Assembly: GCA_027257055.1 (NCBI GenBank) | Contig: JAPVLO010000572.1 | Coordinates: 496,001-560,000, forward strand | Source: Cephalopachus bancanus | Lineage: Eukaryota > Chordata > Mammalia > Primates > Tarsiidae | Length of the DNA: 64,000 nt | Direction of reading: 5' to 3' | Notes under the pieces: generated by a model | Database searches by the model: none | Told to the model about the DNA's origin: nothing | What the model saw: only the letters and a program-made list of their open reading frames with translations | Made by a program: the position numbers and the translations under genes | Shown here: piece after piece, positions 42,916 through 55,258 of the stretch | How the letters are laid out: every line of letters begins with the position of its first letter | Numbering within the stretch: position 1 is the first letter of the stretch

Positions 42916-43205
42916 GCCGGGCTCGGTGGCTCAGCCTGTAATCCCGCGCCTTGGGAGGCTGAGGTGAGTGGATTGCCTGAATCCGCGGGTTCGAGACCCG
43001 CCTGGGCAACTTGGCGAGACCTCATCTCCACAATAAATCAAAAAAATCAGCCGGGCGTGGTAGCACGCGCCTGTAGTTCCAGCTGCTTGGGAGGCTGAGG
43101 CGGAAGGATCGTCGGAACCCAGCAGGTCGAGGCTGCGGTGGCCGGGAGCGGCCACTGCACTCCAGTCTGGGCGACAGAGTGAGACTCCAACTCAAAAAAA
43201 AAAAA
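42916..43205 (+). mobile_element. Alu, youngest type
   Basis: gccgggctcggtggctcagc start, gcgggttcgagacccgc arm, A12 tail. Confidence 0.96.
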
Positions 43206-43584
43206 GAGTTGAGGTATGGAGAGAAGAATAGATTCCAAACAGACTTAACTCCCATCTCCTTCCAAGGGAAGAAACCTAGACAAGAATAAATGTCTTTTGC
43301 GGAAATCTGAGAATGTGACAAAGAAAGCAGTTGGGCAGGGACTTTGAACTGGAAGCAAAAGGGTGAGGTGAGTCCATGGACTTGAGAACTTAATGTAAAG
43401 TCAGTACTCCAGAAGGCCCAACAGAGAAAAGCTGTAATTTGCTCAGCACAAGGGGCCCGGGGACAAGGCCTGCCCAGCACATCTGAGAGCACTGAGGTAC
43501 CAGCCCCAGGGACCTGGGTTGCCTCCTTTTTCTGCTGTCTCCAGGTTGTGGCAGCTCTTCCTTCACCAAGATGCTACCTTGGGA
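43206..43584. other. Intergenic, no gene seen
   Basis: No repeat or RNA gene recognised. Confidence 0.4.
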
Positions 43585-44095
43585 TGCATAAAGCAGTGTT
43601 CCGATTATCTGCTGCCGCATCACAAACCACCCCAAACTTACTGATACAAAACAACAAGCAGTGTATTATGTCATGGAATCTGTGGGTCGAGAATTTGGAA
43701 AAGGGGCCAGGATCGGTGGCTCAGCCTGTAATCCCAGCACTTTGGGAGGCCAAGGTGAGTGGATTGCCTGACCCGCCTGGGCAACTTGATGAGACCTCAT
43801 CTCTACAATAAATAATAAAAAATTAGCCAGGAGTGGTAGCGCACACCTGTAGTTCCAGCTACTTGGAAGGCTGAGGTGGAAGGATCGCCGGAGCCCAGCA
43901 GGTTGAGGCTGCGGTGGCCGGGAGCGGCCATTGCACTCCAGTCGGGTGACAGAGTGAGACTCCAACTCAAAAAAAAAAAAAAAAAGAATTTGGAAAAGGT
44001 ATTGTGGGAACAGCCTGTCCTGACTCCAAAATCCCTGGAAGCTGGAGATGACAGCTCAGGGCTGGGATCATCTGGAATTGCTCATTCACACATGG
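43585..44095 (+). mobile_element. Ancient repeat split by an Alu
   Basis: ttatctgctgccgcatcaca, aaccaccccaaacttactga and acaaaacaacaa on the left, and the ctcagggctgggatcatct part on the right, resemble an old mammalian repeat (possibly a DNA transposon). Name unsure. Confidence 0.5.
43705..43985 (+). mobile_element. Alu, young type, with TSD
   Basis: Flanks agaatttggaaaagg on both sides. The B-box arm is deleted (gcctgacccgcctgg). Confidence 0.95.
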
Positions 44096-44714
44096 AAAAA
44101 AAGGTAAACTGAGGCAAAAGAAAAATTTCTAAGGAGTTTATTGGAGTAAGAAGTAACTCATGAAAATTGGGAAGCACCAAACTGAAAGAAGTTTAATGAC
44201 AAATCATCAGGGGCAAGTATTTACAGGGTAAATGCAGAAGCAAAATAAATGATTTGCAACTATATATAGTTGCCTTACTTGCTTTATCCCACTGGAAAGT
44301 CCCTAGTTATAAAGCTCTGTTTGTTGGCTGCATCCAGCTGGTTGAGCTTAAGTTCTGTTTTTCTTAAATTAGGCATTTACAAGAAATAACTCATGATCAG
44401 TTTCCCTTATGTTTGCAAATTAAGCAAGGCTGAGGTCACTTATGGCGCCTAACCGAATTTGTCTGCTTGAAGAATCTTCTCTTCACTTTAACATCTGTCT
44501 GAGGTTTTGCTTGCTGTTGGCTGAGATCTCGGCGGGGATTGTCAGCAGGAATGTCTGTCTGTGGTTTCTCCATGAAGTCTCTTCTTCTCACATCCAGAGT
44601 GGCTGGATTCTGAGTACGTGCTAAGAGAATCAAGCAGAAGAATCACCTTTTTTTGGTTTGTTTTAACCTTGCATCACTTCCACTTTAGTCACAGACACAA
44701 TTCAAAAGGAAAAA
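44096..44714. other. Intergenic, possible LTR debris
   Basis: aaggagtttattggagtaag could be an antisense LTR end. No gene seen. Confidence 0.35.
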
Positions 44715-45037
<323 letters not shown>

Positions 45038-45113
45038 TCAGTGGGAGGAGTGTTAACATCACATTTAAGAAGAACATATGGTGTGGAATATCTTGTTGAA
45101 AAGATAGCTTGCC

Positions 45114-45417
45114 AGCCGGGCTCGGTGGCTCAGCCTGTAATCCCGCGCCTTGGGAGGCCAAGGTGAGTGAATTGCCTGAGCCCGCGGGTTCGAGACCAGC
45201 CTGGGCAACTTGGCGAGAACTCATATCTACAATAAAAATCAAAAAAATTAGCCGGGCATGGTAGCGCGCGCCTGTAGTTCTAGCTACTTGGAAGGCTGAG
45301 GCGGAAGGATCGCCGGAGCCCAGCAGGTCAAGGCTGCGGTGGCCGGGAGCGGCCACTACACTCTGGTCTAGGCGACAGAGACTCCAACTCAAAAAAAAAA
45401 AAAAAAGAAAGAAAGAA
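45114..45417 (+). mobile_element. Alu, youngest type, with TSD
   Basis: Flanks agatagcttgcc and atacagcttgcc. Tail A16 then (gaaa)n. Confidence 0.96.
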
Positions 45418-46632
45418 AATACAGCTTGCCCTAGAGTGGGGAAGATTAGAAACCATGAAAGATCAAGCATTTACCTAGAGGGACTAAGTTAACCTTAAAA
45501 CATAAAATGTTTATTTGTTTCTGTTTAGTCACTTCAAGAGTCAGTGGCTTAAACAATTTGTTTCTCATGGCTCTTTTAGTTGGCTGGGGCGTGGCTGGTT
45601 GTTCTGTTAGGAGCTTGTCTGGGGCTGGAGAATGCTTTAGGCCTTCCTCCCTCCACGCGGACTCCCTCCACATGGCCTCCAAGTGACTGGACTTCTTACA
45701 TGATGACTGACTTCCAAGAGAGAGTGTTTCAACCAAGGAAAGCAGAAGCTTCGAATCTGCAAGGCTCTTCCCTGGAAGCCACAAGTCAGTGCTTCTACTC
45801 CATTCTGTTAGTCACAACAGTACACAGGGCCTGCCCACATTGAAAAGGAGGAAAGCAGACCCCACGTCTTAAAGAGCCATTGTCCAGGTTACAGTGTAAA
45901 CAAGCTTACGGGATGGGAGATATTGTGTGGTCACCTTTAGGAACAATCACCGCTGAAAGGACAGACCTAGAGTGGGAAGCCATTTTTCATCTTGTTCTGA
46001 AACCCTGACACAATGATGAGAAAGTAGAAGCTATGCTTTTGGAGAAATGCACACTTTAGGTATAGTTAATTTTACCAACTTTGTCTTTTCAGAAACAGAC
46101 TTCCAGGTACCTGAGGTATCTCATAGTGGCCATCAAGCTTGCCTAGAGTAAAGGGAATTTACAAGGCCTAAGACATCATGCATTGGGCAAGGACTGTAAA
46201 GTCATGAAACTTGTAATTACAAAGTTATAACCGCTCAGAGGGAGAGCAGGTGGGGATTCAATCTTCCAGTAAATTGGGCCCTATCTACAGGGAAGCCAAG
46301 GATCCCCTGAAGCTACTCACTGGGAATGCCTAGGAGATGAGGGGAGGTGCACCCTCCACTAACTCTAAGGAATGTCATTTGGGAAGGTGCAGGAGAATTA
46401 GAATCCTTGTCACGCCGTTCTCTCGGGGCTATGATAATATGGACAAACGTGAATGGGTCTCTGTGTCACAGGATCTCGAAGACATCCACAGATGGTCCAC
46501 AAGGAAGTCACAGCAGTCACATGCAACATCTCCAAGAGAAGGATTTAAGCCAGGACTCTGGGGAGCTACAAGGCCACACTCACCTACAGTGTGGGCCCAC
46601 TCCCTGTCTGTGGGGGGTGAACTTTCCTTTTT
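45418..46632. other. Intergenic with an old repeat fragment, no gene
   Basis: gagtcagtggcttaaacaat with gtttctcatggctc near 45538 looks like an old repeat. The rest is unclassified. A 190-codon frame ending in the next Alu is not a gene. Confidence 0.4.
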
Positions 46633-46924
46633 CTTTTTTTTTTTTTTGAGTTGGAGTCTCACTCTGTCGCCCAGACTGGAGTACAGTGGCTGCTCTCGGC
46701 CACCGCAGCCTCGACCTGCTGGGCTCCGGCGATCCTTCCGCCTCAGCCTTCCAAGTAGCTGGAACTACAGGCATGCGCTACCACACCCGGCTGATTTTTT
46801 GATTTATTGTAGAGATGAGCTCTCGCCAAGTTGCCCAGGCAGGTCTCGAACCCGCGGGCTCAGGCAATCCACTCACCTCAGCCTCCCAAAGCGTGGGATT
46901 ACAGGCTAAGCCACCGAGCCGGCT
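46633..46924 (-). mobile_element. Alu, young type, with TSD
   Basis: Flanks gtgaactttccttt and gtgaacttttctta. Confidence 0.95.
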
Positions 46925-47128
46925 GTGAACTTTTCTTAAATAAATCTTTTCTTCTCTCACCTCTGTGTGTCACAATTCTTTGCAATTTACTCGGATCTCT
47001 GAATTGCTAGCACACACCTCCGGCTTGCCAGCCCCAGCAGTGCTGCACGCCTCCCTGTCTCCATACACCCTCACCCTGTCCAGTACCCTAACAACCACCA
47101 CTCCTTAAATAAGAAGAAACTGAAATAC

Positions 47129-47377
47129 CTTTTTCTTGAGTCGGAGTCACACTCTGTCACCCAGGCTGGAGTGCAGTGGCACGCTCACGGCCACCGCAGC
47201 CTCAACCTGCTGGGCTCTGGCCATCCTTCTACCTCAGCCTTCCAAGTAGCTGGAACTACAGACATGCGTCACCACACCCGGCTAATTTTTTTTTTAATTT
47301 ATTGTTGAGATGAGGTCTTGCCAAGTTGCCTCGGCCTCCAAAAGTGCTGGGATTATAGGCATGAGCCACGCCCGGCC
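47129..47377 (-). mobile_element. Alu with internal deletion
   Basis: Complete right monomer, but the left monomer lacks the ggtctcgaac region (gttgcctcggcctccaaaag). Confidence 0.9.
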
Positions 47378-47584
47378 CTGACATATCTTTAATTGGGCAA
47401 TAAAATTGTCCCCATTTCTCTCCATTCTGTAGGACAGAGGCTTAAGGACAAGGCTAGATCAGTTATAAAATATGCTACTTCCCCCCTCATGTCTGAGTGT
47501 AATGAGTAAATTGTGAGCCATTACATGTCAAAATACTGGTCTGATCGAGAGAGAGTCTACTCTTAGTCTTAAGAAATAAAATTG

Positions 47585-47875
47585 AGCTGGGCTCGGTGGC
47601 TCAGCCTGTAATCCCACGCTTTGGGAGGCTGAGGTGAGTGGACTGCCTGAGCCCGCGGGTTTGAGACCCGTCTGGGCAACTTGAAGAGACCTCATCTCTA
47701 CAATAAATCAAAAAATCAGCCAGGTGTGGTAGCGCATGCCTGTAATTCTGGCTACTCAGAAGGCTGAGGTGGAAGGATGGCTGGAGCCCAGCAGGTCGAG
47801 GCTGCGGTGGCCGGGAGTGGCCACTGCACTCCAGTCTGGGTGACAGAGTGAGACTCCAACTCAAAAAAAAACAAA
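47585..47875 (+). mobile_element. Alu, young type, with TSD
   Basis: Flanks aagaaataaaattg and aagaaatgaaactg. Confidence 0.95.
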
Positions 47876-47951
47876 AAGAAATGAAACTGGACTCATTCCT
47901 GGTCTGTAGCAAAGAAAGCAAATTTAAATTTAAAAAAAAGTAAAATTGGAA

Positions 47952-48262
47952 GGCCGGGTGCAGTGGCTCAAGTCTGTAATGCCAGCACTTTGGGAGGCCT
48001 AGACGAGAGGATAGCCTGTGCTCAGGGGTTCAAGGCCAGCCTGGGCAACTTGGTGAGACCTCGTCTCTACATTAAATAATAATTAAAAAATAAGCCGGGT
48101 GTGGTAGCACACGCCTGTAGTTCCAGCTACTTGGAAGGCTGAGGTAGAAGGATCACCTGAGCCCAACAGGTCCAGGCTGCAGTGGCTATGAGCGAGCCAC
48201 TGCACTCCAGCCTGGGCAACAGAGTGAGACCCCAACTCAAAAAAATAAAAATAATAAAAATA
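47952..48262 (+). mobile_element. Alu with TSD
   Basis: Flanks taaaattgga on both sides. Tail of mixed A/T. Confidence 0.93.
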
Positions 48263-48550
48263 AATAAAATTGGAGAACTAATTTGGATCAGGATGAGAAA
48301 CAGGGAGATGCATTTTGGTTGTGCTACTAAAGATTTTGTACTTGCATCTACCCATCACGTGAGTATTTGCTGTGACTTAAACACCACAAGGGGGCCTTGA
48401 AACCTCACTTGCTTGGCTCTCCATTTATGTGCTCCTACCCTGGCTCAATCTACCTTGGCCCTCACCTAAACCACTGCAAAGGCCTCTGGTCAGTTTCTGT
48501 GCATCCACTGGTGTCATCTCCCAACCCATTCTTTGTCTATGTGTCTTTTA

Positions 48551-48818
48551 TTGATTTATTTATTTTTGTGAGTCAGACTCTCACTGTGTCGCCCAGGCTG
48601 AAGTGCAGTGGCACACTCATGACCACCGCAGCCTCAACCTGCTGGACTCAGGCGATCCTTCCACTTCAGCAGGAATTACAGACGTGCACCACCACGCCCG
48701 GCTAATTTTTTGATTTTATTGTAGCTGCCCAGGCCGGTCTCGAATCTCTGGGCTCAGGTAATCCTCTCGCCACCCAAAGTGCTGTGATTACAGGCATGAG
48801 CCACCACATCCAGTTGAT
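48551..48818 (-). mobile_element. Alu with two internal deletions and TSD
   Basis: Flanks ctatgtgtctttt and ctatgtatcttt. The ctcagccttccaagtagctg and gagatgaggtctcgcc blocks are shortened. Confidence 0.92.
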
Positions 48819-48837
48819 CTATGTATCTTTAAGATGT

Positions 48838-48863
48838 ATATATATATATATTTTTTTTTTTTT
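48838..48863. repeat. (TA)n then T-run
   Basis: tatatatatatata followed by thirteen T, the latter being the Alu tail. Confidence 0.85.
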
Positions 48864-49146
48864 GAGTTGGAGTCTCACTCAGTTGCCCAGACCGTAGTGC
48901 AGTGGCCGCTCCCGGCCACTGCAGCCTCGACCTGCTGGGCTTCAGCAATCCTTCTGCCTCAGCCTTCCAAGTAGCTGAAACTACAGGCATGCGCCACCAC
49001 ACCCGGCTAACTTTTTTTTAATTTTTATTGTAGAGATGAGGTCTCGCCAAGTTGCCCAGGCGGGTCTCGAACCCACGGGCTCAGGCAATTCACTTACCTC
49101 AGCCTCCCAAGGTACAGGATTACAGGCTGAGCCACTGAGCCTGGCT
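48851..49146 (-). mobile_element. Alu, young type
   Basis: T13 tail, complete antisense dimer ending gccactgagcctggct. Confidence 0.95.
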
Positions 49147-49657
49147 AGCATAGCTGTTAGAAAGCATTTAGACATTCTATTGCAGGCCAAGCAGCAGCTT
49201 ATTCCACCCCTTCAATAGCTCTCCATCAGATGCAAGACCAGGGCTGCACAACCTTTCAATTCATGATTTAGCATAATAATCTATAGTAAACTTTCAGGTT
49301 CCTTGTCAAGGCAGAAAGTCAAAGCCATAGAAATAATAATAAGGCCCCACCTCTGGTCAAGGAGTTTGCAAACTGCAAGTGTCTCTAGCAGGAAAAACCC
49401 CTTGGGTCCCAAACCCTTAAGTTAATCTAATCAGTTCTTTGTGACCCTCGTAACACAGACAGACCTCACCATGACAGCAATCATGTGACTAACCCACCCA
49501 TCTGCCTGCTGTCCATCACCTGACAACAGTACCTGCGCTTGCCTGCCCTTTCATGATGATGTGGAGCAGACCACCACCCAATCACCTTAATGATCTTCTT
49601 CCGTTGAAGTGAACACAATTAAAAGGACTCAACCACAAGCAGCCATTTGCCATTGCC
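49147..49657. other. Intergenic, no gene seen
   Basis: ttaaaaggactcaaccacaa near 49618 might be an LTR promoter remnant, but the family was not recognised. Confidence 0.35.
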
Positions 49658-49806
49658 TTTTTTTTTTTTTTTTTTGAGTTGGAGTCTCACTTAGTCACCC
49701 AGGCGGGAGTGCAGTGAGTGGCACACCCACAGCCTCCGCAGCCTTGACTTGCTGGGCTCAGGCGATCCTTCCGCCTCAGCCTTCCAAGTAGCCAGAACTA
49801 CAGGCA
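49658..49806 (-). mobile_element. Alu right monomer only
   Basis: T18 tail and right monomer, ending sharply at agaactacaggca. A 5'-truncated insertion. Confidence 0.9.
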
Positions 49807-49924
49807 GTAATAAGGCCAAATGTACAAAAATGTTTATTACAACACTGTGGAGGCAAAAAGCAGAAATATGTTGAATGTCCATAAGTTATAGCATATCTCC
49901 TGGTACTTGTTAAAATGAAGTATA

Positions 49925-50214
49925 AGCCAGGCTCAGTGGCTCAACCTGTAATCTCGCACCTTTGGGAGGCTGAGGTGAGTGGATTGCCTGAGGCCGCGGG
50001 TTCAAGACCCGCCTGGGCAACTTGGCGAGACCTCATCTCTACAATAAATCAAAATGAGCCGGGTGTGGTAACTCACGCCTGTAGTTCCAGCTACTTGGAA
50101 GGCTGAGGCAGAAGGATCGCCGGAGCCCAGCAGGACGAGGCTGCAGTGGCCGGCAGCGGCCACTGCACACCAGTCTGGGTAACAGAGTGAGACTCCAACT
50201 AAAAAAAAAAAAAA
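49925..50214 (+). mobile_element. Alu, young type, with TSD
   Basis: Flanks aaatgaagtat on both sides. Confidence 0.95.
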
Positions 50215-50446
50215 AAATGAAGTATGAAATCTCATCTGAGCATCAGTCTCTAGAACCTTGATTCATTACCCCTTGGCAGTCCAACTGATTTTGAGTGTAC
50301 AGTTACAGCTCAGTGGTATTAAATACATTCATATTGTTTTGCAACTATCACGCCATTTATCTTCAGAACTCTTTCCATCTTGCAAAACTGAAACTGTATC
50401 CATTATGCAAGAGCTCCTGGTCACCCCTCCCCCCATCCCCTGGCAG

Positions 50447-51155
50447 TGAAATGAGCTAAATCAGTTAATAAAATCAAATTGCTAGCAAAATAATAGTATT
50501 AACCAACTTACTCCATTTTGTTTAAAACTTTCATCTTAGTTGCCTGCCTGACCTAAGAATCAATGGCTACATGTGATTACAGTAATGTTCCCATGACCAC
50601 AGACCCCTAGCTTTGTCTCCTTCGGGCAGGTCGTGCTGTTTCCTGCTGACTGTTAAAAACTCCTTAGCCATAAGTTCCATGTAATTGTATGCTTTGTTAA
50701 CTGAAATCAAATTGTTATGTTTTGCAAAACTCCACTGTTACATTTTCATATTTTGTTCTTATATTTTGTTAGTGACCTAACCAAGGTAAGTCCATTGTGT
50801 AATGATTCTTCTACCTTGTCTCTGTGTAACTACTTTAAACTATATCTTGATGGCAGAACCTCGGGGACTTTCTGGGCACTAGCTATACCTAGGACATTAA
50901 ATTAATCAAAGCTCCCTAACAATCAAAAAGTTCCCATTTTGGTTGCCAAGTTGTTAGTTAATGGTTGCTATGGTCACTAAGTTGCTATGTAGCCAATACC
51001 GCAAATTTTACCTATAAAAGTTTGTCACAAACTACACTAGTTTGTCAAGAATTTTTTCCCGGCAATTGCCTGCCTTGACCCGCGTGTTAATAAACTCATA
51101 ATTAATTAAACTCAGCTTGCTGGGGTGACTTCTCCTCACTTACTGGGTCATAACA
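50447..51155 (+). mobile_element. ERV solo LTR with 4-bp target duplication
   Basis: A 709-bp element runs from tgaaatgagc to cataaca, so it has TG...CA ends, and is flanked by gcag on both sides (50443-50446 and 51156-51159). It has a TATA-like tataaaag at 51013 and a poly(A) signal aataaa at 51089. A 4-bp duplication fits the ERV1 class. No internal viral genes remain, so it is a recombined solo LTR. A relative in opposite orientation lies at 23996-24527. Confidence 0.9.
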
Positions 51156-51163
51156 GCAGCCAC

Positions 51164-51300
51164 AGCCGGGCTTCGGTGGCTCCGCCTGTAATCCCGTGCT
51201 TGGGAGGCTGAGGTGAGTGGATTGCCTGAGCCTGCGGGTTCGAGACCCGCCTGGGCAACTTGGTGAGACCTCATCTCTACAATAAATAAATTTTAAAAAA
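51164..51300 (+). mobile_element. Free Alu left monomer, young type, with 12-bp TSD
   Basis: Only the left monomer is present (agccgggcttcggtggctc to a short A-tail), carrying the gcgggttcgagacccgc arm. It is bracketed by perfect aacagcagccac copies at 51152-51163 and 51301-51312. It landed across the right border of the solo LTR. Confidence 0.95.
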
Positions 51301-51498
51301 AACAGCAGCCACTATTCTACTTTCTGTCACTATGATTTTGACCAAAGTACCTCCTGTAAGTGAACTCATACAGTGCTTGTCTTCTTGTAACAGGTTTATT
51401 TCATCCAGTATGATGTCCTCCAGTTCCATCCATGTTGCAGCATGTGTCAGAATGTCCTTCCTTCTTAAATCTGAATGATATTCCATTGTATAAGATTC

Positions 51499-51930
51499 AA
51501 ATTAGTTTATGTCACTTTGGGAGTTATGGTCTGGGGGCTGGCCTTTAGCAAACAGCATGTTTGGGGAGAGGAATCTTTCTTCCTGGTCTATCTTCTTCGT
51601 TGGCAGAGTGTTAGAGGAACAGGTCACATTTTGCATCCAGGCAGGGTCACCCCACCTAGTTAGTCCAGTTTCTTCCCTCCAGAATTGTAATGTGTCTGGA
51701 TATTCACTCCTGAAGGGGGGGATGTGAAGCAAGACATAGAAAGGTGTGGGGACTGGTAGCCATCAGTCCTTTCCTGGATGGCCTTCTCAATCGAGATTTG
51801 TGAAAGGCATGACCACAGGGCAGAATTAAGGAATTAGATGTTATGGGATCAAAAAGTGGACGTGGAAACTACTGTTTTTAGTGTTCACTTATTTTTGTAT
51901 TCTTACTGAAAATTGTAAAGGGCGTGGGAG
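51499..51930. other. Intergenic, no gene seen
   Basis: No repeat or gene recognised before the inverted repeat begins. Confidence 0.4.
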
Positions 51931-51934
51931 ATAC

Positions 51935-52611
51935 ACGCCGAGGTGACGCCAACAGACGTTGTCTACGGAGGCTCAGACCACACGCAGCAGAGCGTGAAGC
52001 ACAGAAGCACAGGCTTCCGGAAACGGCAGAAGGTGGGAAAGGCCCCGCCCTGCAGGCTTCCCCGGACTTCTCCCTGAGCAGCTGCCGCCGGGTGAGGCCC
52101 GACGAGACCCGGACCCTCCGCTCCTCCCCCAGGGGCCACTTGCAACGTGGCCCGTCTGACCCGCGCCCCTCCAGGAGCCGACGAGGCCGTGCCAGCACCT
52201 TCTCCCCCGGCCGGTCGCCAGGGGAAGCCACGGCGTCTGCATCTGACCCCGGTGGTCCGTGAGGCCGTGGGAGGGTCCCCGGAGGCCGGCCCCGGAGGTC
52301 ACGCGGCTGCCTCCGGTCAGGACAAGCCCTCTGCTCGCCTGGCTTCTCCCACAGGCCGTGCCCGTGGGCGCTGTTTCCGAGGCGCAGAGATGCCAGCGTG
52401 GGAATCAGCTCTTTCCCGGCAGAGGCGGTGGGAATCTTTCACAGCCGAGAGGCTGAAGTTCCTTCCTCAGGCGGAGTCAAGTAACCCACATCTGCTCCTC
52501 GAGCGTCCCACGTCCCCTCTTCTTCCACGACTCAAGCGCGTCCCCGACTCGTTGCCGGGCCACTGCTCAGTGTCTGTCTGCCACCACCTGCTCCTTCTCG
52601 AGACTCGGATG
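51935..52611 (-). repeat. CpG-rich inverted repeat, copy B
   Basis: Reverse complement of copy A at 29697-30371, about 99% identical over the core. The flanks (tcccac beyond the left end; actcctcag and ataggca beyond the right end) still match weakly. The antisense frame of about 158 codons is open in both copies with only a few changes, which recent duplication alone explains. No known gene is recognised. Confidence 0.93.
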
Positions 52612-52870
52612 CCTATGTAAGCTGAGGAGTAGGCAGCAGGGGCTTCTTCTTTCGTGGTTCAGGGTGTTGTAAACCCGGGGCTCCACTAGAGGGAGACATA
52701 ATCTCAAGAAAGAAAACGATGAGCAGTTTGTCCTGTTGAGAGGAAGCAAAGGTATTAACTCGTGTATAGCTTTTGTTTTGCAGCCAATGATCTCTTCTTT
52801 TAAAAACTTTTTGTTGTGAAAGTAAAGAGAATTTTATTTGCTTTTACTTGTCTTAGAAATTGCCTTTTTA
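52612..52870. other. Intergenic, no gene seen
   Basis: Contains cactagagggagacataatc, similar to cgtagagggagccttagtct at 58984, which suggests a shared old repeat. Confidence 0.4.
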
Positions 52871-53169
52871 GGTCGGGCGTGGTGGCTCACGCCTATAATC
52901 CTAGCACTTTGGGAGGCTGGAGAGGACTGCCTGGGGCCACCGGTTCAAGACCAGCCTGGGCAACTTGACAAGACCTCATCTCTACAGTAAATCAAAAAAT
53001 TAGCCGGGTGTGGTGGTGCATGCCTGTAGTTCCAGCTACTTGGAAGGCTGAGGTGGCAGGATCGCCTGAGCCCGGCAGGTTGAGGATGCAGTGGCCGTGA
53101 GCGTGCTACTCCACTCCAGCCTGGGAGACAGAGTGAGACTCCGACTAAAAAAAGAAAAAAGAAAAAAAA
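52871..53169 (+). mobile_element. Alu with TSD
   Basis: Flanks agaaattgccttttta and agaaattgctttttaa. Confidence 0.95.
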
Positions 53170-53263
53170 GAAATTGCTTTTTAAAAACTATTTTATTGTA
53201 TAATTACATAAATACTTACATGGCTTCAAAACTACCTCTGCAAAACTTTTCAAAGATGTTATC

Positions 53264-53557
53264 TTTTTTTTTTTTTTTTTTTTTTGAGTTGGAGTCTCAC
53301 TCTGCTGCCCAGACTGGAGTGCAGTGGCCGCTCCCGGCCACCGCAGCCTCGACCTGCTGGGCTCCGGCGATCCTTCCGCCTCAGCCTTCCACGTAGCTGA
53401 AGCTACAGGCGCGCTACCACACCCGGCTGATTTTTTGATTTATTGTAGAGGTGAGGTCTCCTCTGCCCAGGCGGGTCTCGAACCCGCGGGCTCAGGCAAT
53501 CCACTCACCTCAGCCTCCCAAGGCGCGGGATCACAGGCTGAGCCACGGAGCCCACCT
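53264..53557 (-). mobile_element. Alu, youngest type, with TSD
   Basis: T21 tail. Flanks gatgttatctttt and gacgttatccttt. Confidence 0.95.
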
Positions 53558-54070
53558 GACGTTATCCTTTTGCCCGAGCCACTCACCTCACTTCTTCTCC
53601 CTCCCTAAATGTAATCACTTGCTAATTACACAGTATGTCCTTCCATCACTCTACAGAAGAAAACACATATCTCTCTTTTAAAGATAAATAGCATACTATT
53701 CACGTTTACACCTTATCTTGTCAATCAAAAGTACTCCTTGTGGATTACACCATATAAAGTTATGCACATAAAGATATTTCTTGTTGCTTTTTACAACCAC
53801 AGTATACACCATGGTGTGGAGGTATCATCGTTCCTTATTGACAGACATTTGTGTTGCTTCCCGTCTGTAACTATTACAAAGAGTTCTCTACAAACAAACC
53901 TTCAAGTTGCAACTTTCAAAACTGCAAATGTACATTTGCATGTCCAATCACTTAAGTTAGTCCAGGTGTCTGGGATACATTATCATGTTGGTGCATCCTC
54001 TGTAAGTGGTTGTGCTTTTATGCACTTTACTGTACAGCACTGTATAGAATACAGTAGTACTGTATCTTTT
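53558..54070. other. Intergenic, probable old L1, no gene
   Basis: tataaagttatgcacataaa and gttattgacagacatttg are L1-like, antisense, badly worn. Confidence 0.4.
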
Positions 54071-54366
54071 TTCTTTTTTCTTTTTTTTTTTTGAGTTGGA
54101 GTCTCACTCTGTCGCCCAGACTGGAGTGCAGTGGCCGCTTCCGGCCACCGCAGCCTCGACCTGCTGGGCTCCGGCGATCCTTCCGCCTCAGCCTTCCGAG
54201 TAGCCGGAATTACAGGTATGCGCTACCACACCCGGCTGATTTTTTAATTTATTGTAGAGATGAGGTCTCACTGCCCAGGCGGGTCTCGAACCCGCGGGCT
54301 CAGGTAATCCACTCACCTCAGCCTCCCAAAGGCGCGGGATTACAGGCTGAGCCACCGAGCCCGGCT
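54071..54366 (-). mobile_element. Alu, youngest type, with TSD
   Basis: Flanks agtactgtatcttt on both sides. Ends accgagcccggct. Confidence 0.97.
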
Positions 54367-54854
54367 AGTACTGTATCTTTATTTCAAGCCCAGGATGTCT
54401 GGAAGCAAGCATAAAAGCAGCAGTGATGTAGCTGGTACTGCATAGCCGATTGTGTTACTTGGGTACCTAGGCAAACTTTGTTGAACTTGCAAATGCACTC
54501 TCTGAATGGAACTTGTTCTTATGTGGGGGCTTACTTGTAATGCTGCATTTAATAGGTCATACACACTTCTTTTCATGCTTTTGCCAGACTATCTTTGAGG
54601 TAGATTCCTAGAAGTGGGATTGCTTAGTAAAAAGACATCTCTAATTACACCAGCTAGATACTCACAAATTCCTCATCATGGAGGTTGTGCCATTTTGCTT
54701 TTCCAAACTCAACATATGGGAGTACAACACTTTCTCCCAGCTGGGTCAACAGACTGGATTTTTCTGAATTTATGCCAATCTCATGGGCAAGATATGGTAT
54801 CTCCATGTAATTTTAATTTGCATTTTTTTTAAAATTATGAGCAATGTTGCACAC

Positions 54855-55145
54855 TTTTTTTTTTTTTTGAGTTGGAGTCTCACTCGGTCGCCCAGACTGG
54901 AGTGCAGCGGCCGCTCCCGGCCACCGCAGCCTTGACCTGCTGGGCTCCGGTGATCCTTCCGTCTCAGCCTTCTAAGTAGCTGGAACTACAGGCACGCACT
55001 ACCACACCCAGCTCATTTTGATTTATTGTAGAGATGAGGTCTCGCCAAGTTGCCCAGGTGGGTCTCGAACCCGCGGGCTCAGGCAATCCACTCACCTCAG
55101 CCTCCCAAAGGTGCGGAATTACAGATGGAGCCACTGAGCCTGGCT
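54855..55145 (-). mobile_element. Alu, young type
   Basis: T14 tail, antisense dimer ending gccactgagcctggct. Confidence 0.95.
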
Positions 55146-55258
55146 TTTTTTAATGTGGTTGACAATGATTTGTACTTCTCTCCCCGTGTAACTTTTTTTA
55201 TATCTCTAGCCCAGTTTTCTACAGAGCTATTAGTCTTTTCTTCTCAATTTTTAGTTTG

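Larger units (their letters stand above)
50218..51498 (-). mobile_element. Old L1 3' region, antisense, split by an LTR and a half Alu
   Basis: Left: gtacagttacagctcagtgg, gcaactatcacgcc, ttgcaaaactgaaactgtat, catcccctggcag. Right: ccactattctactttctgtc, agttccatccatgttgcagc, gatattccattgtata. The two halves join in the order expected of an old L1M 3' region when the insertions are removed. Confidence 0.85.

Noticed and set aside
52147..52620. 158-codon frame conserved in both arms of the inverted repeat
   Set aside because: The two copies are nearly identical DNA, so shared openness is expected without selection. No domain is recognisable and other phases are also open.
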